Shown: positions 15,478-23,472, counted from the first letter of the stretch. The stretch: 25,994 bases of DNA from an uncultured Chloroflexota bacterium (GCA_937876225.1 CALFIC010000025.1:1-25994); one strand, 5' to 3'. The notes: generated by a model from the letters alone, not told the origin. Translations and numbers: made by a program.

Positions 15478-16381
15478 ATATCCCCAAACAACTACGAATG
15501 GCTCCAGGTGTTAATTGACTTTGTTGGCGTAAATAGGTCTGTGATCCATACGCACCGATATCAAGTCCAACTGCATGCATGGAATGAAATTCTCCCACAG
15601 CAATCCCGTGTGTGGCACAATAATAGAGCAACATATGGGCTAATCCGCCATGACTGACGTGCTCTTCTACCACAATTAATTTGGCGCCACGCGCAATTTG
15701 GGTGATAACCGCAGGTGGGAGTGCATCATGGGTCAGGGGTAATTCACTGACCACCCACACACTCGGGCGTTGTGCTACGGGCAAGTCTCGACAGGTGCTC
15801 CATACCATACCGGCAATGGGTCCGGTCGCAATAATAATCGCTCCATCTCCCGCAAGTAATTGGCGCCACGGTTGATAGACAGGTGTTGTTTCACCATTTG
15901 GCAACTCGCCTCGGCCTAGCCTGATATAACACGGACCTGGGCGATGTTGGGCGGCCTGGATTACTGCCGGTACATCTTCGTCGAAACAGGGCACATAGAC
16001 ATGCATATTGGGGAGCGCCAAGAGCACCGCATAGTCATCGACGGCATGATGCGTCGGTCCCATGACCCCGTAACCATACCCGCCTCCATTGCCGATAAGG
16101 CGTACCGGCATATTGTGCAGACACACGTCGTTGCGGATTTGTTCAAATGGGCGGGCAAAACAAAACGGCGCAATACTATAGCACCAGACATCCCAATTAT
16201 CTTTGGCGAGGGCTGCTGCTACTGAGATCATGTTTTGTTCGGCTACTCCAGCATTGATAAAGCGTTCCCCCATTTGGGCTTGGAGCGGTTCGAGTGCCAT
16301 AAACCCCAAATCACCCGTCAAAAAAAGCATGTTGGGGTTGGTACTAATATCGACCAACGCGGCACACAATTCTTTTCTCAT
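15470..16381 (-). CDS. Split transketolase, C-terminal subunit
   Basis: The 303-residue protein covers the pyrimidine-binding and C-terminal domains of transketolase/DXS-type enzymes. FLTGDLGFMALEPLQ opens it. INAGVAEQNMISVAAALA carries Glu48, which contacts the ThDP aminopyrimidine. GGGYGYGVMGPTHHAVDDYAVLLALPNMHVYVP is the family substrate-side loop, and the C-terminal Rossmann-like domain holds LIVVEEHVSHGGLAHML. It must pair with the N-terminal subunit encoded just upstream (4-nt overlap at 16378-16381), giving an alpha2-beta2 ThDP enzyme that moves two-carbon ketol units. Central-metabolism transketolases are usually one ~620-660-residue chain. The split form inside a glycan gene cluster suggests a special sugar substrate, which is inferred. 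Confidence 0.9.
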   Translation of the reverse strand: MRKELCAALVDISTNPNMLFLTGDLGFMALEPLQAQMGERFINAGVAEQNMISVAAALAKDNWDVWCYSIAPFCFARPFEQIRNDVCLHNMPVRLIGNGGGYGYGVMGPTHHAVDDYAVLLALPNMHVYVPCFDEDVPAVIQAAQHRPGPCYIRLGRGELPNGETTPVYQPWRQLLAGDGAIIIATGPIAGMVWSTCRDLPVAQRPSVWVVSELPLTHDALPPAVITQIARGAKLIVVEEHVSHGGLAHMLLYYCATHGIAVGEFHSMHAVGLDIGAYGSQTYLRQQSQLTPGAIRSCLGIYE

Positions 16382-17145
16382 AATGACCTGCTATGGAAGT
16401 AATCGAGTGCGCCAGCTAATTGGTCGGGTGAAATCGGTAAATAATGGCTTTGCAACGTATCCGCTAAATCGGGTAACCCATGCCCTTTGGTGGTCTGGAG
16501 TACGATTACTTTGGGGTGTTGGGCAGGTAGCGTGAGGGCATGACTAATTTGGACCACATCATGGCCATCAACAATATGCAAATCGACTGCAAACGGTGCT
16601 AATTTGTCGTATAGGGGGTACATCGAGGCTACGTCACGAGTGCTGCCAAACCCTTGCCAGCCATTGTGATCAATCAAAATTGTTAAATTGGTGAGTTGGT
16701 GATGACTCAAAAAAATCAACGCTTCCCATGTTGAGCCTTCTTGCCATTCGCCATCAGAGGTGAGGCAATAGGTTTGATTCCCGTTTTGACGGAGTTTTTG
16801 CGATAAAGCAAACCCTGCGGCGAGGCTTAGTCCATGTCCTAGACTCCCCGTGGCAAAGGGGATGGCAGGGATTTTGTTGGCTGGTGGGTGGCCGGGTAAC
16901 GATGTGCCATCTTGGTGAAAGGTGCTGAGCCATGCACTAGGAATGATGTCGTTGGCCGCAAGTACGGTATAGAGTGCCCCAGCCGCATGCCCTTTGGACA
17001 AGACAAAGCGGTCTGCTGGTTGTAAGTGTTGAAATGTAGTGTACATGCCTTCGAGACACGACAAGGTGCTCCCTAAGTGTCCCACATTGGCACGTGCATG
17101 CATTTTTAGTAGTTGTTCATGACACCACGCCAGCGTTTGTGGCAT
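16378..17145 (-). CDS. Split transketolase, N-terminal (ThDP-binding) subunit
   Basis: The 255-residue protein equals the PP-binding domain of transketolase. His23 lies in VGHLGSTLS (the GHxG motif), His53 in VLSKGHAAGALY and His104 in TGSLGHGLSLAAG. The ThDP signature is SDGEWQEGSTWEALIFL (Asp131-Gly-Glu), running to Asn161 in LIDHNGWQGFGS, so metal-diphosphate binding looks intact. An excellent ribosome site (AAGGGAG, 5 nt before the ATG) suggests efficient initiation. It lies 10 nt downstream of the upstream methyltransferase gene and overlaps the C-subunit gene by 4 nt, as expected for a 1:1 complex. It is distinct from the E1-like fragment at 22-473. Confidence 0.92.
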   Translation of the reverse strand: MPQTLAWCHEQLLKMHARANVGHLGSTLSCLEGMYTTFQHLQPADRFVLSKGHAAGALYTVLAANDIIPSAWLSTFHQDGTSLPGHPPANKIPAIPFATGSLGHGLSLAAGFALSQKLRQNGNQTYCLTSDGEWQEGSTWEALIFLSHHQLTNLTILIDHNGWQGFGSTRDVASMYPLYDKLAPFAVDLHIVDGHDVVQISHALTLPAQHPKVIVLQTTKGHGLPDLADTLQSHYLPISPDQLAGALDYFHSRSL

Positions 17146-17155
17146 ATGTACTCCC

Positions 17156-17893
17156 TTAGTGATTTGTTTGGGTTACTTTGCGGGCGCGAATTGATAATGA
17201 TTGCGCCAGCATATTGATGAGAGGAATCCGTTCGAGTACCGTCCCGACGGCGATTACCGGTTGAATCAGTGCCGTAGGTGTCCCAGGTATTAAAAAGTCA
17301 TGATATTCGACGCAAATATCATCAAATCCGGCTTTTGCTAAGCGGTCTGCAATAAACGACGCACTAAACGCCATCTCACTAGGTTCGAGGCGTGCCCATT
17401 TGCGGGCAAGCGGAATTTGAAAAATCGTTGCAATGTAGGGGTTATATAAATTCGGCTCGAGGAAGGCAAACCTGCCACCTGGCTTCAAAAGTGCATGGAG
17501 CTTACTCAGTACTTCATCGATATGATAGTACATGTGATGCAAAATGCCATTGCCGACGACACTATCAAATGCTTGATTACCGAATTGGGCATTAATCGCT
17601 GCGGTATCGGTAAAGTCAATACATTCAAATTGGAGATTTGTCGATTGATAGAGCCGTCGTGCTTCTTCAATAAACGGCACACAGATATCAGCGGCCACAA
17701 CGTGTAGACCCGACCGTTGCGCAAATAAATGAGCATATTCACCGGTGCCACAACCAATTTCGAGCATTTGATGCCCAAGCGCTATTGGTTGGATAGCCTG
17801 CAAAATATGGTCAACCCGCCGTTGATTGCGCACTCGTACTGCAGCAGATGGCTTGAATCCTTGGTTGTAGCCACGGTCGTCGACGATTGACAT
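17156..17893 (-). CDS. Class I SAM-dependent methyltransferase (second gene of glycan operon)
   Basis: This 245-residue Rossmann methyltransferase has motif I at 44-52 (LEIGCGTGEY), the acidic turn VVAADICVPFIEEARR, FDSVVGNGILHHMYYHIDEVL, and LLKPGGRFAFLEPNLYNPY after strand 5. The C-terminus (IPGTPTALIQPVI..., ERIPLINMLAQSLSIRARKV) parallels that of the 12757-13491 protein, so the two flanking methyltransferases are probably paralogues with different acceptor positions. It lies 42 nt after the large membrane protein gene. The ribosome site before 17893 is weak (AGCGAAAG), which may lower its translation relative to the transketolase genes. Confidence 0.88.
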   Translation of the reverse strand: MSIVDDRGYNQGFKPSAAVRVRNQRRVDHILQAIQPIALGHQMLEIGCGTGEYAHLFAQRSGLHVVAADICVPFIEEARRLYQSTNLQFECIDFTDTAAINAQFGNQAFDSVVGNGILHHMYYHIDEVLSKLHALLKPGGRFAFLEPNLYNPYIATIFQIPLARKWARLEPSEMAFSASFIADRLAKAGFDDICVEYHDFLIPGTPTALIQPVIAVGTVLERIPLINMLAQSLSIRARKVTQTNH

Positions 17894-17935
17894 AAAAAAC
17901 TTTCGCTAACTTGAAATCCATACATTATAGTCTTA

Positions 17936-20431
17936 TTATACCAATTTATTACCTATTCGTATCGTCGTCAGTGCATAACGAATAGGCCGGATACCGCGGA
18001 TTCCCCCTATGCCCCCGAGTATCAGCCACACTATATTTGGCACAATGCTCCAGCGAATCCAGGGCCGGAACTGGAAGCTCAGTGCCGTTGCACCAGCAGG
18101 GATACGCACCGCCTGGTAGACATCATTGATGACCACCGTGGTCGTTGGGTGCCATCCGGATGTATTTTGTACGTGAGCTATCCAATCAGGGTGGAATTGT
18201 TGGTTAAACACAATCACAGAATCTTCAGATTGCGCAGGAAATTCTAATATATATTCATCGCCGTTGTCTACTTTTTTGGTGAGGCGCTGATTGGTGGGTG
18301 ACTGAGGATTGTCTAGCCAAAGGTGCTGGGGTGTGGTGCTGTCGGTATGGAGTGCGTTGGCTGCTACACGTAAACAACACCCCATTCCATCTGCAGTGTG
18401 GTAGAGATACAAGCCATCGACACGTTTGATTAATGAGAGCCCTGCAATAGTTAATGGCTTATCACTCACAATGGTGCGTATGTTGGTCATCCAGAGATCA
18501 TCCGCCGGTAATGGTGGATTAATGCTTCGGACAGTGCGGATGTAGCGATCATATTTGACATTGAAGCGCTTCATTAGGGTGACATAATAATCAGATTGCA
18601 GTGAACTATAGGTACCGATTTGATGGATATTGAGCACGCTCGAGAAATTTGGCTCAAGTCTCGCCGTGGGTTTGTCTGTAATCATTGCCATTAACCCATC
18701 TGGAGGGAGCGATGCGTTGATCGCGTCTGCAGTTGGAGACGAAGTGATAATATTTGCTTGGGGTTGCGTCAACAAGAGTGGTCGGATCAAAAATTGTGTA
18801 CTACAGAGCAACACACCACAAATTAATACTGTCCGCCATTTCATATGTGGAATCAGCATGGCAATTGTTACACCAGTGAGAATCAATAATTCTATCCCAA
18901 CAAATCGCCACTGGATAGGTATCTGATACCAACGGGCAAATGCTAAGGTTAGTCCAATGTATTGCAGTCCTGCTCCCATCGTAATCAGTGCGATTATGGG
19001 GGTTGTTCGTGTGAATACCGTATAGAGTCCGTAAATTGCAATAATGAGCAATGGAATTTGTTGTGCTCCACCACTATATAGCACCGAACGGGATAATTGT
19101 GGCATACCATGAAAGTACCCAAATGCAAAAACATCTTGGCGCACACTAAACACCACTGCAATAACGAGCCATACCAGCCACCCCCAGACATGCCGCCATT
19201 GCGTGGTGATACCGATTATTACGAAAATAAGCAGTATCAACGTACTATATTCCGCTTCTAATGGGTAGATTGATTTGGTGAATGTGGTAATGGGTTGTAA
19301 AACATCTATTAGACCAAATGAAAAAATAGTGTCTAGTAATTGTTTTACTGTTGTGATATTTGCGACGGATCCGATAAAAAATTTTGGAGTAATTTGTTGA
19401 CGTAATATTGATAATCGCGAGGCAGTGATTAAATCGAGTAGTAACGGCAGTGTACATATGCCACCGAATCCCACTGCGACACCGCACGTGCCGATGTAGC
19501 GCCAAAGTGTCGCGTAATTGGTGCGGAGGTGCCACAATTGCAGACAAAAATAGCCAATTAAAGGATAGCCTAAATGAACAACTAATTGCGGATATGCCGT
19601 GTAAATCAACGAATAGAAGGCAAATGCCACAAGCAATATCGACCAGCGTGATTTTGGTTGGTGGCGAATACGGTGGAGCCCATAAAGGAGTGCCATTCCC
19701 CATGTGGTTGGGGCAATAAACATGGGAAAGGTGTTCCAAAAAAAGAATGATGGGGTGAATGCAAGCAATAATCCGGCTAATAATGCGACACCTGGATTAT
19801 TACTGACATTATGAGCATAGAGCAACCCAAACAACCCTGCTGTATATACTAACAGTATAAAGAGTATGGTGAGATAGACATACGGATCATGAATTACCCC
19901 CATCAGTATCCAGGTTATGACATACGATGGGCTAAATCCTCCAGCTTGGGATATTGATCGTCCAAATTCGAGACTGTTTGTCCATAATCCGAGCCATCCA
20001 GATCGAGGTGCGTGTAGTTGAAAATTGACTTCTGGAATGTAAAAAGAAATGTAATCACTAAAGAGTGTTGTTTCGGTATATAGCGACTGTTGCCCTGGTT
20101 CGAGATTTGCATACGTGAATGGCCTGAATGGTAAAATTACATGGTGTGACAAAAATATTGGGGTAAACCATGCGAATATTACTACGCTATAGACAAGTAA
20201 TGGACGTTGATACCACCAGCTCCCGTGACGCCGAATTGCTTCCCATCTGTGCTGGATAATTAATGGAATTTGTGGGCTTAATGCGATTTTTGAGGAAATG
20301 ATAGCGGTAATTGTATGAACGTTTTTGTAAATTATGCATCCGAGCATTATATTTACGATTGTGCCGATAATAACGAGTAGCCCAATAATAAAATAATTGG
20401 TAAGGAATAAATTGAAAAAATGTATAGACAT
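17936..20431 (-). CDS. Large polytopic membrane protein, YfhO/GT-C-like (831 aa)
   Basis: This protein has about a dozen hydrophobic spans: ~12-35, ~78-97, then many from ~168 to ~560. A soluble C-terminal region ends in a last span (~795-815). Early in the first extracytoplasmic loop, SDYISFYIPEVNFQLHAPRSGWLGLW (Asp126) fits the Asp-containing first loop of YfhO and other GT-C membrane glycosyltransferases. Near residue 745, QQFHPDWIAHVQN followed by AVRIPAGATALSFQFRPW is typical of the YfhO C-terminal beta-rich domain. Such proteins transfer sugars from polyprenyl-phosphate donors to polymers on the outer face of the membrane. It is the first gene of the operon (GGGGA ~8 nt before the ATG). 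Its DNA is visibly more AT-rich than the genes around it, perhaps from transfer or membrane-protein codon bias. Confidence 0.8.
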   Translation of the reverse strand: MSIHFFNLFLTNYFIIGLLVIIGTIVNIMLGCIIYKNVHTITAIISSKIALSPQIPLIIQHRWEAIRRHGSWWYQRPLLVYSVVIFAWFTPIFLSHHVILPFRPFTYANLEPGQQSLYTETTLFSDYISFYIPEVNFQLHAPRSGWLGLWTNSLEFGRSISQAGGFSPSYVITWILMGVIHDPYVYLTILFILLVYTAGLFGLLYAHNVSNNPGVALLAGLLLAFTPSFFFWNTFPMFIAPTTWGMALLYGLHRIRHQPKSRWSILLVAFAFYSLIYTAYPQLVVHLGYPLIGYFCLQLWHLRTNYATLWRYIGTCGVAVGFGGICTLPLLLDLITASRLSILRQQITPKFFIGSVANITTVKQLLDTIFSFGLIDVLQPITTFTKSIYPLEAEYSTLILLIFVIIGITTQWRHVWGWLVWLVIAVVFSVRQDVFAFGYFHGMPQLSRSVLYSGGAQQIPLLIIAIYGLYTVFTRTTPIIALITMGAGLQYIGLTLAFARWYQIPIQWRFVGIELLILTGVTIAMLIPHMKWRTVLICGVLLCSTQFLIRPLLLTQPQANIITSSPTADAINASLPPDGLMAMITDKPTARLEPNFSSVLNIHQIGTYSSLQSDYYVTLMKRFNVKYDRYIRTVRSINPPLPADDLWMTNIRTIVSDKPLTIAGLSLIKRVDGLYLYHTADGMGCCLRVAANALHTDSTTPQHLWLDNPQSPTNQRLTKKVDNGDEYILEFPAQSEDSVIVFNQQFHPDWIAHVQNTSGWHPTTTVVINDVYQAVRIPAGATALSFQFRPWIRWSIVPNIVWLILGGIGGIRGIRPIRYALTTIRIGNKLV

Positions 20432-20468
20432 AATTAGTCCCCGAATATTTTACATTACATGAGAACAT

Positions 20469-20477
20469 AGTATAGCA
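20469..20477 (-). promoter_or_regulatory. Extended -10 promoter for the glycan operon
   Basis: Read on the - strand, TGCTATACT is an extended -10 (TGnTATAAT, one mismatch), about 38 nt upstream of the 20431 start codon. The predicted 5'UTR is ~30 nt. The -35 is weak (TTAATC). It would drive all six genes down to 12757. Confidence 0.5.
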
Positions 20478-20683
20478 CAGCTTACTTTACGGATTAACTA
20501 TTGCATGATCCAAAATCACCATAGACCATCAATGAAACTTTCGTTGATGAAATGCCGCCGCTCATTCCGCGAGCGCAATTAATGAGAATAGGGATTTCGT
20601 ACATAACGTACATTTATGTTATTGAGTAGATAGGAGTAGTTTTTGCATAGGGAATGATTATATGAATGAAATCACAATCTATC
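20478..20683. other. Divergent intergenic stretch with an inverted repeat, no gene
   Basis: This is part of the 311-nt spacer between the glycan operon and selD. It holds an imperfect inverted repeat at 20527-20549 (CATCAATGA / TCGTTGATG, one T-G pair, 5-nt loop) and a short direct repeat of CGTACAT/ACGTACAT near 20600. There is no ORF with a ribosome site and no tRNA; in particular no tRNA-Sec is seen. Confidence 0.4.
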
Positions 20684-20729
20684 TGCATAATTATGCAATC
20701 CATGTATAATCAGCGCAGACGTTTTTTTT
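20684..20729 (+). promoter_or_regulatory. selD promoter region with 14-bp palindrome and T8 tract
   Basis: TATAAT at 20705-20710 is a perfect -10, 33 nt before the selD ATG. The 14-bp perfect palindrome TGCATAATTATGCA (20684-20697) covers the -35/spacer zone, where no good -35 is present. This fits an activator or repressor site. A run of eight T (20722-20729) falls a few bases after the predicted start site. Confidence 0.5.
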
Positions 20730-20742
20730 GTTGGGCAGCATC

Positions 20743-21789
20743 ATGCATACACGTGAGCAAATTCGGCTAACAGAACTCGCCGGTTGTGCCGGCTGAGCGG
20801 CCAAAATGGGGCCGGGTGCCCTGCACGATATGATTGCGCAACTACGCTTCACCAGTCACCCTAATTTGTTAGTAGGGCTCGGCAAAGCGGATGATGCGGC
20901 GGTATACCAGATTAATGCCACCCAGGCATTGGTCCAGACCGTCGACTTCTTTCCGCCGATTGTCGATGACCCCTACGACTATGGCTATATTGCGGCGGCC
21001 AACGCCCTGTCCGATATCTATGCCATGGGCGGTACGCCCATGCTGGCCCTGGCCATCGCCGCCTTCCCCGATAATTTGCCAGCCTCAATTACCAGTCAAA
21101 TCTTGCAAGGGGGCATCGATGCCGTGGCAGCCGCCGGCGCCGTGGTGGCTGGTGGGCATACCATCGTCGACCCCGAACCCAAATACGGCTTGTGTGTGAC
21201 GGGGATGATTGATCCAGCCCGCGTGGCCCGCAAAAGTGATCTCCGTATCGGTGACATCATGGTGCTGAGCAAACCCCTCGGCACCGGTATCATCACCACC
21301 GCCGCCAAACGCAATCAAGTCGACCCTGATGCTTATGCTGCAGCGGTGGCGTCGATGAAGCAACTCAATGCCAGTGCTGCCCAGCTGGCTATGCGCCATG
21401 GGGTGGTCTGTATGACCGATATCACGGGGTTTGGGTTGCTGGGGCATGCCAGCGAAATGGTGCACGAGAGCGGGGTGGCGATGCGCATTCATGCTAGCCA
21501 ATTACCGTTGCTCCCGACAGTGCGAGCGCTGGCGGATGCTGGCGTCGTCCCTGGTGGCCTGGCGCGTAATCGTATGCATCTGCTGGCCGATGGCACGTTG
21601 CAACTTGCGGCCGATGTGCCGCCCGGGTTGCTCGATATCGCCGTCGACCCTCAGACATCGGGAGGATTGTTGTGTGCGGTGGCGCCAGCGGCGCTGGCCG
21701 GCTTGTTGGCAGACGCACAGCAGGTGGGGCTGACGTTGACGGTGGTGGGTGAGGTTGTTGCTGGGCGCGGCGTGGCGCTAGTCATATAA
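20743..21789 (+). CDS. selD: Selenide, water dikinase (selenophosphate synthetase), selenocysteine-containing
   Basis: SelD makes selenophosphate from selenide and ATP, the selenium donor for Sec-tRNA and selenouridine. The reading frame starts at ATG 20743 and passes an in-frame TGA at 20794-20796 (residue 18), giving MHTREQIRLTELAGCAG-U-AAKMGPG and 348 residues in total. E. coli SelD (347 aa) has its catalytic Cys17 and Lys20 in the same place; here U18 and Lys21 keep the U-x-x-K spacing. Downstream motifs are intact: GLGKADDAAVY (ATP/Mg site), TVDFFPPIVDD, NALSDIYAMGG, AGGHTIVDPEPKYGL. The ATG at 20806 would delete the catalytic residue and is rejected. The ribosome site is poor (GGGCAG). 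It leads an apparent + strand series with the aminotransferase (23 nt gap). The alternative, a nonsense mutant, is unlikely because the TGA sits exactly at the catalytic position. Confidence 0.93.
20794..20796 (+). other. Selenocysteine (UGA) recoding site
   Basis: This TGA is at codon 18 of selD, aligned with the catalytic Cys/Sec position (GCAG-U-AAK). The frame is open on both sides with SelD-like sequence. This implies the organism has selA, selB and tRNA-Sec elsewhere; none is in the window. Confidence 0.9.
20809..20821 (+). promoter_or_regulatory. Candidate bacterial SECIS hairpin
   Basis: GGGC-CGGGT-GCCC forms a 4-bp GC stem with a 5-nt loop containing G early, 12 nt after the UGA. 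Wobble pairs may extend it by two. An alternative fold (CGGCC...GGCCG, 20798-20814) lies closer to the UGA. Bacterial SECIS elements lie within the coding region shortly after UGA with a small G-containing apical loop, which fits; no folding was computed. Confidence 0.45.
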
Positions 21790-21812
21790 CAGAGACACGA
21801 AAGAGGATTGTG

Positions 21813-23018
21813 ATGAGTCAAGTACGCTTGAGTAATCGACTGAGCCGGTTGACCCCTTCGGCAACCACGGCATTGGGAGGCAAAATCGCCGCCCTCAAAG
21901 CCCAAGGGATTAATGTGATTTCGTTTGGCGCCGGTGAGCCCGACTTTGCCACCCCCGATGCCCTCAAAGCAGCGGGTATAAAGGCCATCGAAACCAATCA
22001 AACCAAATATACTCCGATTGGTGGCCCAGCCGAATTACGCAAAGCCATTGCCGACCGTGTCAGTGGCGAAAGTAGTGTGCGCTACACCGCTAACCAAATC
22101 TCGGTGACCAACGGCGCCAAAGAAGCCTTGTTTCTCGCTTTCTTGGCGTTGTGTGACGAAGGCGATGAAGTCATCATCCCCGCACCATACTGGGTGAGCT
22201 ACGTCGACCAAGCCAAACTCTCGGGTGCCACCCCGGTGATTGTCGAAACGACTCAGGCCCAAGGGTTCCGCATGTCGGCGGAACAACTCGCCGCCGCCAT
22301 CACCCCACGCACCCGCGTGCTGGTGCTCAATTCGCCATCCAATCCTACCGGCGCAGTCTATTCGGCCGACGATTTGGCAGCGATCGCCGCCGTGATTCGT
22401 CAGCACCCCCAGATTGTGGTGATGAGCGACGAAATCTACGACGCTATCATTTACACCGAATACACCCGCTGGCTCCAAGTGGCGCCCGATTTGGCACCAC
22501 AGACGCTGGTTATCAATGGCGCATCCAAGGCCTGGGCCATGACGGGCTGGCGGATGGGGTTTGTGGCGGGGCCACAAGCCATCATCGATGCCATCAAAGG
22601 CATCCAAAGCCATTCGACGTCACACACCTCATCCATCACCCAAGCCGCAGTCTTGCCGGCCTATGATGGCAGTGTCGACATGAGCGCTGAAGTCTCTCGC
22701 ATGGTGGCGGCCTTCCGCGAGCGCCGTGATTTGATTGGTGAATTGCTGACTTCGATTCCGGGTGTATCATTGAACATGCCCGATGGCGCGTTTTATGTGT
22801 TCCCCGACATCAGCGGCTTGCTGGGTAAGCCGTTGGCATGTGGCGTAACCTGCCACACTGACGAGGAATTTGCGGCGGCCATGCTCGACCATGCCCACAT
22901 TGGCGTGGTCGGTGGCTCGGCCTTCGGGGCACCAGGATTTATCCGCATGTCGTACGCCACCAGCAACGCCTTGATTCGCGAAGGGATGGCGCGTTTTGCC
23001 AAGGCCGTAATCGGCTAA
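21813..23018 (+). CDS. PLP-dependent aspartate-type aminotransferase (class I, subgroup Ib)
   Basis: The 401-residue fold-type I aminotransferase starts at ATG 21813, with AGAGG 6 nt upstream; the adjacent GTG at 21810 is less likely. Typical features are SNRLSRLTPSATTALGGKIAALK, FGAGEPDFATP (substrate lid), YTPIGGPAELRKAIA, SVTNGAKEALF (cofactor phosphate loop), PAPYWVSYVDQ (stacking aromatic), NSPSNPTGAVY (cofactor Asn), MSDEIYDAI (cofactor Asp/Tyr) and the Schiff-base Lys239 in INGASKAWAMTGWRMGF. The C-terminal FIRMSYATS supplies the substrate-binding Arg. Length and motifs are those of bacterial aspartate aminotransferases of the AspB/Thermus type; prephenate or aromatic activity is possible in this subgroup. 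Proximity to selD is not a known functional link. Confidence 0.94.
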   Translation: MSQVRLSNRLSRLTPSATTALGGKIAALKAQGINVISFGAGEPDFATPDALKAAGIKAIETNQTKYTPIGGPAELRKAIADRVSGESSVRYTANQISVTNGAKEALFLAFLALCDEGDEVIIPAPYWVSYVDQAKLSGATPVIVETTQAQGFRMSAEQLAAAITPRTRVLVLNSPSNPTGAVYSADDLAAIAAVIRQHPQIVVMSDEIYDAIIYTEYTRWLQVAPDLAPQTLVINGASKAWAMTGWRMGFVAGPQAIIDAIKGIQSHSTSHTSSITQAAVLPAYDGSVDMSAEVSRMVAAFRERRDLIGELLTSIPGVSLNMPDGAFYVFPDISGLLGKPLACGVTCHTDEEFAAAMLDHAHIGVVGGSAFGAPGFIRMSYATSNALIREGMARFAKAVIG

Positions 23019-23030
23019 GAATGTCGTTTT

Positions 23031-23056
23031 GGGGCGCTGGTGTCTGCCAGTGCCCC
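23031..23056 (+). promoter_or_regulatory. Intercistronic hairpin between aminotransferase and NIPSNAP genes
   Basis: GGGGCGCTGG (23031-23040) pairs with CCAGTGCCCC (23047-23056), nine Watson-Crick pairs plus one G-T, with loop TGTCTG. It starts 12 nt after the aminotransferase stop and ends just before the NIPSNAP ribosome site. No T-run follows. It may be a partial terminator, processing site or mRNA stabiliser. Confidence 0.5.
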
Positions 23057-23076
23057 CCAAGCAAAGAAGGTCTGCC

Positions 23077-23406
23077 ATGTTGTATGAATTACGCACCTAT
23101 TGGGCCAACCCCGGCAAAGAAGAATCAATGCATCGGCGCTTTGCGGTGCACACCGACCATCTGTTCCGCAAGCACGGCATGACGGTGGTGGCCTACTGGA
23201 TCCCCGAAGGTGGGCGCGAATTGCACGGCGACTTGGTCTATTTGTTGGCGCATGTATCGCAAGCGACGTATGACGCATCATGGGCAGCCTTCCGGAGCGA
23301 CCCCGTCTGGCAAAAAGCCAAGGCCGACAGCGAAGTGGATGGTGTTTTGGTAGAAAAGCTCGATAGCGTACTGCTACGATCGACCGTCTACTCGCCCCTG
23401 AAGTAA
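23077..23406 (+). CDS. NIPSNAP family protein
   Basis: The 109-residue protein has a ferredoxin-like alpha/beta fold. The start MLYELRTYWANPGKEESM is the NIPSNAP signature beta-strand plus helix. HTDHLFRKHGMTVVAYWIPEGG and LVYLLAHVSQATYDASWAAFRSDPVWQKAKADSE complete the single dimeric alpha-beta barrel unit. The ATG at 23077 is preceded by AAGAAGG at a 6-nt spacing; an upstream frame to 23029 runs through the hairpin and is rejected. The biochemical role of bacterial NIPSNAP proteins is poorly defined. Length is normal for a single-domain bacterial member. It sits 58 nt after the aminotransferase gene and 66 nt before the SDR gene, so co-transcription is plausible. Confidence 0.88.
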   Translation: MLYELRTYWANPGKEESMHRRFAVHTDHLFRKHGMTVVAYWIPEGGRELHGDLVYLLAHVSQATYDASWAAFRSDPVWQKAKADSEVDGVLVEKLDSVLLRSTVYSPLK

Positions 23407-23472
23407 CCAATCGCAGTCCTTATTCACGTCTGGCGCGGCACTGTTTTTCACAAAAAAAGAAAGTGAACGGTC

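Noticed and set aside
20722..20729. T8 run as an intrinsic terminator
   Set aside because: No stable hairpin precedes it, and it follows a -10 box directly.
20432..20742. tRNA-Sec or other RNA gene next to selD
   Set aside because: No cloverleaf-like arms or CCA end could be found; only short inverted repeats.
20794..20796. Nonsense mutation making selD a pseudogene
   Set aside because: The TGA sits exactly at the catalytic Cys/Sec position with conserved residues on both sides, and the rest of the gene is intact.
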